Source of the DNA: Mycolicibacterium sp. CBMA 234
Lineage (GTDB): Bacteria; Actinomycetota; Actinomycetes; Mycobacteriales; Mycobacteriaceae
Direction of reading: 5' to 3'
DNA length: 64,000 nt
Assembly: GCF_009729415.1 (NCBI RefSeq)
Contig: NZ_MPKW01000009.1
Coordinates: 1 to 64,000 of the forward strand
Shown: piece by piece, positions 60,820 to 64,000 of the stretch
Layout of the letters: the number at the start of each line of letters is the position of its first letter
How positions within the stretch are numbered: position 1 is the stretch's first letter
Made by a program: the position numbers and the translations under genes
Notes under the pieces: model-generated
What the model was told of the DNA's origin: nothing
Seen by the model: only the letters and a program-made list of their open reading frames with translations
The model's database searches: none

Positions 60820-61092
60820 TCAGTTACAAGGCAAGTCACCCGGCGTGTAGTACGGCACCCCGGCCGGCGTGTAGCACGGCGGCTGACCCGCTGCGGCCTG
60901 GGCGGCCGCATCTTCCGGCGCCGCAACCGCTGCGGCCACCGCGGCGTCACCGGCGACATTCGTACAGCCGCCGGCGCTGACATGGCGGCCGCCGACATTG
61001 GCGCACACATCAGCATGAGCGGCCGGAGTGCTGACGCCGGGCACTGCGGCCGACACCAGCAGGAACAGCACTGCAGCTGCGGACTTCTTCAT
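60820..61092 (-). CDS. Small secreted Ala-rich cysteine protein
   Basis: 90 residues from ATG 61092 with a signal peptide (AAAVLFLLVSAAVPGVSTPA). The mature part has four cysteines (VCANVGG, GGCTNVAG, PPCYTPAG, LPCN) and an Ala-rich middle. An inverted repeat lies just upstream of its ATG. It probably forms a group of tandem small secreted genes with its two downstream neighbours. The function is unknown. Confidence 0.7.
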   Translation of the reverse strand: MKKSAAAVLFLLVSAAVPGVSTPAAHADVCANVGGRHVSAGGCTNVAGDAAVAAAVAAPEDAAAQAAAGQPPCYTPAGVPYYTPGDLPCN

Positions 61093-61094
61093 GC

Positions 61095-61115
61095 ACAAAT
61101 TATTGACGAATTTGT
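61095..61115. promoter_or_regulatory. Inverted repeat upstream of a secreted-protein gene
   Basis: ACAAATT and AATTTGT pair around ATTGACG, ending three bases from the ATG at 61092. It could be an operator or a 5' leader hairpin. Confidence 0.4.
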
Positions 61116-61125
61116 CAGTCCAGTC

Positions 61126-63972
61126 TCACTTTTCCTGGTAACTGCCGTCGTCGGTTCGCGAGAAATAGCGGCCCGGTGGCGGGATCGGGTCCTGGCGCAG
61201 TGGCCCGGCGATCGGGCGGTGCCACGGCGTCATCGGCAGTTCGTCGACGACGCGGATGAACGCGGGCCGTTCCTCGGCGGGCAGGCCCGCCAGAGCTTCA
61301 TCGAGGTCGGACGCGGTGATGTCCTGCCCGTCGATCAGAGACAGCGCCGCGACCGCGACCTCGTCATCGTCGACCGGCACCCCGTAGGTGTGGACCAGGT
61401 CGACGCTGGGCAGTTTGCCGATGGCCGCGGTGATCGGCAGGGAGGCCACGATGCCGTCGACGGTGTGGATCTGCGTCTCGACTGAGTCGATCAGCCAGTA
61501 GTCACCGTCCGAGTCGCGGCTGACCAGGCTGCCGCTGGAGAACCAGGCGTCACCGGCCGCGAACAGGTTGCGCAGCGGCGGCGCCGACGTGGTGGTGGCC
61601 GAGCCGATCTTCACCAGCAGCAGGCCGGTTTCATCGGCGGCGCAGCGGATCGCGTACCCGTCCGCACCCGAAACCACTTGCTGCGCTTCGGGATCCCATT
61701 GCACGACCTCCAAGGTCGCACTGCCCGGCAGCGGTCGGCCCAACGAACCGGGCTTGGCCGGGTTGACGTTGGCCAGGATGGCTTCGCCCTCGCTGGTGGA
61801 CCAGAAGTCGAGGACACGCGCCGGGGCGAAGCGATCGAGAACCCGGCGCCACAGGCCACGAGGCATACCGGAGCCGACGAACAGTCGCACCGAGTGGTTG
61901 CGCTCGGCGGGCTGCGGAGCGGCGTTGACCAGCGGCCGCAGTTGCGCCCACGTGTAGCAGACGATGGTCACGCCGTAGCGGCGAACTTCCGTCCAGAACG
62001 TGGCCGGGTCCAGGTCAGTGGCCATGGCGAGGCGGCTGCCGCCGGCGACCGCACCGCCGATGCCCGTCAGCAGGCCGGAGGTGTGGTAGATCGGGTTGAT
62101 GCAGTAGACGGTGTCGGAGTTGTTCAGCGTCGCCGAGGTGGCGGTACCGTACGCCGATAATCCGAAGCGGCCGTTGGTAACTCGGATGGGACGTGGGTCG
62201 TCGTCGGGTCCGCCGAAGAAGATGAAGGCGAGTTCGCCGGCGCGGCCCGGGTTGGGCCGGTACCAGTCCGGGATGCGCACGGCGTTGGTCTCGCCGATCT
62301 CCAGCGCGGTCAGCGTGCGGTCGCGATTGAGATAGGGCGTGTCGAGCAGGAAGGTGTGCAGCGGGCGCCCGCCGAAGTCCGCGTCGGAATGTTCGGGGTC
62401 GGCGATAACTCGGTTGACCCTGCCGATTTCAACTTCGCGTGCGGTGTCGGCGCCGGGGCGCAGCATCACCACCACCGCGCCGATCCTGTTGAGCGCGGTG
62501 ACCACCGCCAGCGCCGACGGTCGGGTGCCCATCAGCACGCCGACGTGCTCGCCGGCCCGCACGCCCGCGGCCAGCAGACCGCGGACCACCGCGTCGATGC
62601 GCACCTTGTTCTCGCCGTAGGTGTAGCTGCGGTCCTCGTACATGAAGCTCACGTCGTTGGGCGCGTGCTCGGCCTGTTCATCGAACAAGAGCGCCAACGA
62701 GATTCGCGTGTTCGCGTCAAGGCCTCGGATGCGGGCCAACCGCGGCATCTGACGCGATGCCAGGCCCACCATGCCGCGCACGTCGCCGACAGAGCGGGCC
62801 ACCGAACCGGCCACCATGCGCCCGGCGTCCAGCAGCGCCTGGACTCCCTCGGCTGGCCCCGCCGGCGCCGGCTCAGCGGCGGCGGTCATTGCGTCGACCT
62901 TTGTGACGTGCTCCGGCAGTGGGCCCGTGCCCTCGGCATACCGCATCCAGTCGGCCACCAACGGCCAGGTGTGGTTTGTCGCGGTGCTGCCCACGACTAA
63001 CCCGAAATGCCCTGCGTGCAGGGTGCTTTCGAAGATCTCTGCCCGTGGTGCAGCGCCCAGGATCCCACGCACGGAGGCAGGCGGGGCGATCTCATCGACA
63101 TCTCCGACGAACGCCAGAATCGGCGACGTGATGTCGGCGAGCGTCACCGGCCGCCCGGCGATGCTGAATCCGCCAGTCAACATTCGGTTGTGAACCAGGA
63201 ACTGCTGCAGGAACTCAGCGAGCGCCGGGCCGGGCCAGGCAACCCAGCCGTCGTTCATCAGGTACCGGCGCTGCCCTTCGCGGGGCAGCAGGGCATCGCG
63301 GTCGTGCAGCGCAAACAGGAACTGCAGCTGGCCTGTCACTGCTTTGACCGGGTCGAGTAACTGGAACCCCAGCCGAGTCGCCCAGCCCGGCACGGACCGA
63401 CCGCGCAGCACGTTCTCCATGACGAACCCCATGCCGGGGATGGCGAGTTCCGCGGGGACGCCCATCGGGGCCGTTTTGCTCAGGTCCACCGGGCTGCCGA
63501 ACGTCACGACGCTGCCGATGCCTTCGCTACGCCGGTACGCCGAAGTCTGGTAGCAGAACATGCCGCCCTGCGAATACCCGGCGAGGTGCACCTTGGTTCC
63601 GGTGGTGGCGACAATCTCATCGATGGCCGCGTCGATGGCCAACACGTGATCGGCCAGGTTCCGTTCCAGGCCGCCCGCTTCTTTTTCCGGCGAGCCGAAG
63701 TCGATCACCCAGGGGTCGACGCCGTTCTCGATCAGGGTGCGGACCCCGCTGGCCTGGGGTGAGACGTCGAAGACGTCGGCCGTCAGCATCAACGGCGGCA
63801 CCAGCAGCACCTGGGGACGGCCAACCTCGCCGCCGGTGCGGTAGCGCCGCAGCCGATGGATCCGGCCCTGGGCGACGACGTCGTACGGCGCGGGTTCTTC
63901 GCCCGTCTCTAAGCCGCCGTAACGGGCCACCTCGAGCCAGTTGCGAGTCGTCGCCACCACCCTGTCGAACAT
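61126..63972 (-). CDS. Alpha/beta hydrolase fused to a degenerate adenylate-forming domain
   Basis: 948 residues with AAAGGGG before ATG 63972. Residues 1 to about 370 resemble a PhaC/polyester-synthase-type hydrolase, with nucleophile region GYSQGGMFCYQTSAYRR near 135. Residues about 430-948 follow the acyl-CoA synthetase (ANL) layout. The phosphate-binding loop, normally SSGTTGxPK, reads FFGGPDDDPRPIRVTN, and the C-terminal lysine motif (PRTxxGK) reads MTPWHRPIAGPL with no Lys. Sequence databases would probably call it an acyl-CoA synthetase, but adenylation activity is doubtful. The mycobacterial equivalent is not identified here. Confidence 0.8.
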   Translation of the reverse strand: MFDRVVATTRNWLEVARYGGLETGEEPAPYDVVAQGRIHRLRRYRTGGEVGRPQVLLVPPLMLTADVFDVSPQASGVRTLIENGVDPWVIDFGSPEKEAGGLERNLADHVLAIDAAIDEIVATTGTKVHLAGYSQGGMFCYQTSAYRRSEGIGSVVTFGSPVDLSKTAPMGVPAELAIPGMGFVMENVLRGRSVPGWATRLGFQLLDPVKAVTGQLQFLFALHDRDALLPREGQRRYLMNDGWVAWPGPALAEFLQQFLVHNRMLTGGFSIAGRPVTLADITSPILAFVGDVDEIAPPASVRGILGAAPRAEIFESTLHAGHFGLVVGSTATNHTWPLVADWMRYAEGTGPLPEHVTKVDAMTAAAEPAPAGPAEGVQALLDAGRMVAGSVARSVGDVRGMVGLASRQMPRLARIRGLDANTRISLALLFDEQAEHAPNDVSFMYEDRSYTYGENKVRIDAVVRGLLAAGVRAGEHVGVLMGTRPSALAVVTALNRIGAVVVMLRPGADTAREVEIGRVNRVIADPEHSDADFGGRPLHTFLLDTPYLNRDRTLTALEIGETNAVRIPDWYRPNPGRAGELAFIFFGGPDDDPRPIRVTNGRFGLSAYGTATSATLNNSDTVYCINPIYHTSGLLTGIGGAVAGGSRLAMATDLDPATFWTEVRRYGVTIVCYTWAQLRPLVNAAPQPAERNHSVRLFVGSGMPRGLWRRVLDRFAPARVLDFWSTSEGEAILANVNPAKPGSLGRPLPGSATLEVVQWDPEAQQVVSGADGYAIRCAADETGLLLVKIGSATTTSAPPLRNLFAAGDAWFSSGSLVSRDSDGDYWLIDSVETQIHTVDGIVASLPITAAIGKLPSVDLVHTYGVPVDDDEVAVAALSLIDGQDITASDLDEALAGLPAEERPAFIRVVDELPMTPWHRPIAGPLRQDPIPPPGRYFSRTDDGSYQEK

Positions 63973-64000
63973 CCGAGTCCGCCCCTTTCGATCAGCGTTC

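Overview
The window comes from a high-GC actinobacterium, almost certainly a mycobacterium of the fast-growing Mycolicibacterium type. The evidence is the ESX-3 genes mycP3-eccE3 at the left edge, a PE-PPE-domain hydrolase, mycothiol-dependent isomerase-family proteins, F420/LLM oxidoreductases, the iniB-iniA-iniC cluster, and gene order recalling M. tuberculosis Rv0291-Rv0344c (mycP3, eccE3, Rv0293c, tam, stf0, sulfatase, Rv0309, Rv0310c, Rv0312, Rv0315, P450/TetR, dcd, udgA, aspC, etfD, Rv0339c, Rv0340, iniB, iniA, iniC, lpqJ). Rv equivalences come from memory of that gene order and product families; no search was run.

Layout. 1-1.6 kb: end of the ESX-3 type VII secretion operon. 1.6-9.9 kb: small enzymes (alpha/beta hydrolase, amidohydrolase, trans-aconitate methyltransferase, Stf0 sulfotransferase with a sulfatase, Nudix, PAP2 phosphatase, L,D-transpeptidase-like protein) and a 35-residue membrane peptide. 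10-14.4 kb: envelope proteins, including an actin/Hsp70-like protein with a Pro/Thr-rich outer tail, a secreted PASTA-like protein and a GH16 glucanase. 14.4-16.3 kb: a restriction-modification pair (MT-A70 methyltransferase and BglII-type endonuclease). 16.3-30.7 kb: a variable block of P450, regulators, SRPBCC/DUF899, a PE-PPE gene bracketed by an 18-bp direct repeat, LLM oxidoreductase and a large acyl-CoA dehydrogenase. 30.8-46.3 kb: tRNA-Gly, dcd, sodC, amt with a GlnR-type box, another actin-like/Pro-rich protein, udgA, a P450 operon, YibE/F, a TetR/SRPBCC pair, aspC and etfD. 46.5-58.6 kb: the ini region. A MalT-like regulator (IniR type) and a second Hsp70-like/Thr-rich protein diverge from two IniB-domain genes, two dynamin-like GTPases, a DUF4393 (Abi-alpha-like) protein and a DUF445 membrane protein. 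58.6-64 kb: small secreted proteins, a lipoprotein and a large hydrolase/adenylate-forming fusion.

The most interesting items are the extended ini cluster with repeated CCCCTAA elements in its two promoter regions; three proteins with one design (cytoplasmic actin-like domain, one membrane span, disordered outer tail); the fusion protein at the right edge, whose adenylate-forming half lacks the usual phosphate loop and catalytic lysine; the direct-repeat-flanked PE-PPE gene; and the restriction-modification pair with two AGATCT sites between its genes. No gene-free stretch exceeds 300 bases. No CRISPR array, insertion sequence or rRNA was seen.
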